A program made the position numbers and the translations under genes. This document shows, piece after piece, positions 33,241 to 34,095 of a DNA stretch of 34,095 nt; the stretch's first letter is position 1; each line of letters begins with the position of its first letter. The notes beneath the pieces are model-generated. The model was not told the origin of the DNA and searched no databases. It saw nothing but the letters and a program-made list of their open reading frames with translations. The stretch lies in the IMG/VR virus record IMGVR_UViG_3300047550_003244, positions 1 to 34,095 of that record. The stretch is one strand, 5' to 3'. This stretch comes from a virus.

Positions 33241-34095
33241 TTATATTGTTATTGTTATTGTTTTAAATACTGCGCTGCTTTGTAACTCATTAGTTAAGGT
33301 TGAGACGACCAAGGGTGCAAACTCTGGTTTTAACACTCTTATTTTTTGTTTAGAAATATATTCTAACTCTTGATTTTCTGAAATTGTTTTTTTATTAATT
33401 GCAAATGGTGGTGTACCACCACAGACTCCATATCTGTACAAAACAGTTTTTGCAAAATTATCATTAACAGTAGTCCCTGCTGGATTAGAGTAAGTTGTAG
33501 TCGTTTTTGCAGCAGAAGCACCTGTAATTCCATACCTATAGGGATCTAAAATAACATTAGACATGTCTATAAAATATAAAATGCTATCTAAATATTTTTC
33601 TGTGTATAAGACATCGGTATGGTTTACAGACACAGGAGTATAGTCTTTGCTGTTAAATGATAATGGTTCTACTGTTCCATTTATTTTATTTTGTCTTGCA
33701 AATAGAACACTGTCTCCCGAATTAATCGTACCTGATCCACATATCCCTCTTATTTTTCTAAAATATGGATCAAAATCAGCAATGAACCGATAAGTATCAA
33801 CATCAATTGCAGTTGCTGTAACTCCTCCAGTTCCAGTAACTTTAACTAAAATATCACCTGGTTTTATATCTGGAAGTGCTGAAATATAATAAGCATCACC
33901 GCCATAATTTATATCAAGTAATCTATTGTGTTCTTGTAATGATAAAAACCAATCAGTCTTTAATGACAGTATTTTATTTGGCAATAATACTAACCAAGAA
34001 TAAATTGGACTTCCATATAGTGTAGTCGATATTGACTCTGGAGAGTCACCATCTTGAATATAATAATCACTAAATGCTGCACTACTATCAACATC
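33241..34095 (-). CDS. 53: Baseplate wedge protein gp53 (5' end cut by window edge)
   Basis: gp53 binds around the gp6 ring of the baseplate and holds adjacent wedges together. The frame is open to base 34095: 37 residues precede the first start-like codon at 33984, a TTG that is internal. The edge part reads FSDYYIQDGDSPESISTTLYGSPIYSWLVLLPNKI, where the Y-I-DG-D-P-E and LYG-x-x-x-Y-x-W-L-V-L-L-x-N motifs are the gp53 signature. At least 284 residues are visible, more than all of T4 gp53 (196), so the C-terminal part is extended; it contains LPDIKPGDILVKVTGTGG and a Thr/Gly-rich section. The stop is one base from the start of the hub-like gene, matching the T4 order 53-5. Confidence 0.88.
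   Translation of the reverse strand, partial: DVDSSAAFSDYYIQDGDSPESISTTLYGSPIYSWLVLLPNKILSLKTDWFLSLQEHNRLLDINYGGDAYYISALPDIKPGDILVKVTGTGGVTATAIDVDTYRFIADFDPYFRKIRGICGSGTINSGDSVLFARQNKINGTVEPLSFNSKDYTPVSVNHTDVLYTEKYLDSILYFIDMSNVILDPYRYGITGASAAKTTTTYSNPAGTTVNDNFAKTVLYRYGVCGGTPPFAINKKTISENQELEYISKQKIRVLKPEFAPLVVSTLTNELQSSAVFKTITITI

Noticed and set aside
33982-33984. TTG as the start of the gp53 gene
   Set aside because: The frame continues upstream to the window edge with clear gp53 motifs, so this codon is internal.
1-34095. tRNA genes, CRISPR arrays, insertion sequences or integration sites
   Set aside because: Gaps between genes are at most about 41 bases, and no cloverleaf, regularly spaced repeat or transposase was seen.

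Overview
The window is the virion-structure and DNA-packaging cluster of a large AT-rich tailed phage with a contractile, T4-type tail. Every supported gene lies on the minus strand, so transcription runs from the right end (34095) to the left end (1). Genes are packed almost without gaps; the longest intergenic stretch is about 41 bases, so no gene-free region above 300 bases exists. Recognisable T4-type proteins appear in near-canonical order: gp53, a giant hub-like protein, gp25, gp6, a gp7-like protein, a gp8-like protein, then after an unusual module gp13, gp14, gp15, gp16 and gp17. Gene order, low GC and fibre-type domains suggest a marine or freshwater T4-like myovirus (relatives infecting cyanobacteria or SAR11-type bacteria are plausible), but the host cannot be read from this sequence.

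Region A (22335-34095) holds the baseplate. A gp53 gene cut by the right edge is followed by a 1922-residue hub-like protein with an internal Cys-rich and collagen-like insertion, then gp25, gp6, a short gp7-like protein and a long gp8-like protein. Region B (4305-22328) lies where T4 has genes 9-12 and wac. It carries eight other genes: a baseplate-type protein of 255 residues, two fibre-type proteins (782 and 377 residues) sharing a domain, three giant proteins (1260, 1267 and 1291 residues) that each start with a collagen-like stalk and contain Cys-rich repeats, a 536-residue protein, and a 201-residue Cys-rich protein. Two of the giants and the 536-residue protein carry a C-terminal domain resembling DUF1566/Lcl_C. 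That arrangement recalls the Legionella collagen-like adhesin Lcl, so region B is best read as a host-recognition or adhesion module. Region C (1-4263) holds the neck genes gp13 and gp14, the tail sheath terminator gp15, and the terminase genes gp16 and gp17, the last cut by the left edge.

Regions B and C are separated by a compact element (4266-4302). A perfect 14-bp inverted repeat followed by a U run looks like a terminator. Its loop carries an exact T4-type late promoter octamer (TATAAATA), and its 3' arm carries the gp13 Shine-Dalgarno sequence. This is the same logic as T4 genes whose ribosome site is hidden in readthrough RNA and freed in RNA started at a late promoter inside the hairpin.

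The parts most likely to be new are the collagen/Cys-repeat/Lcl_C-like giants and the matching insertion in the hub protein. Function calls outside the T4 core are inference from visible motifs; no database search was possible.
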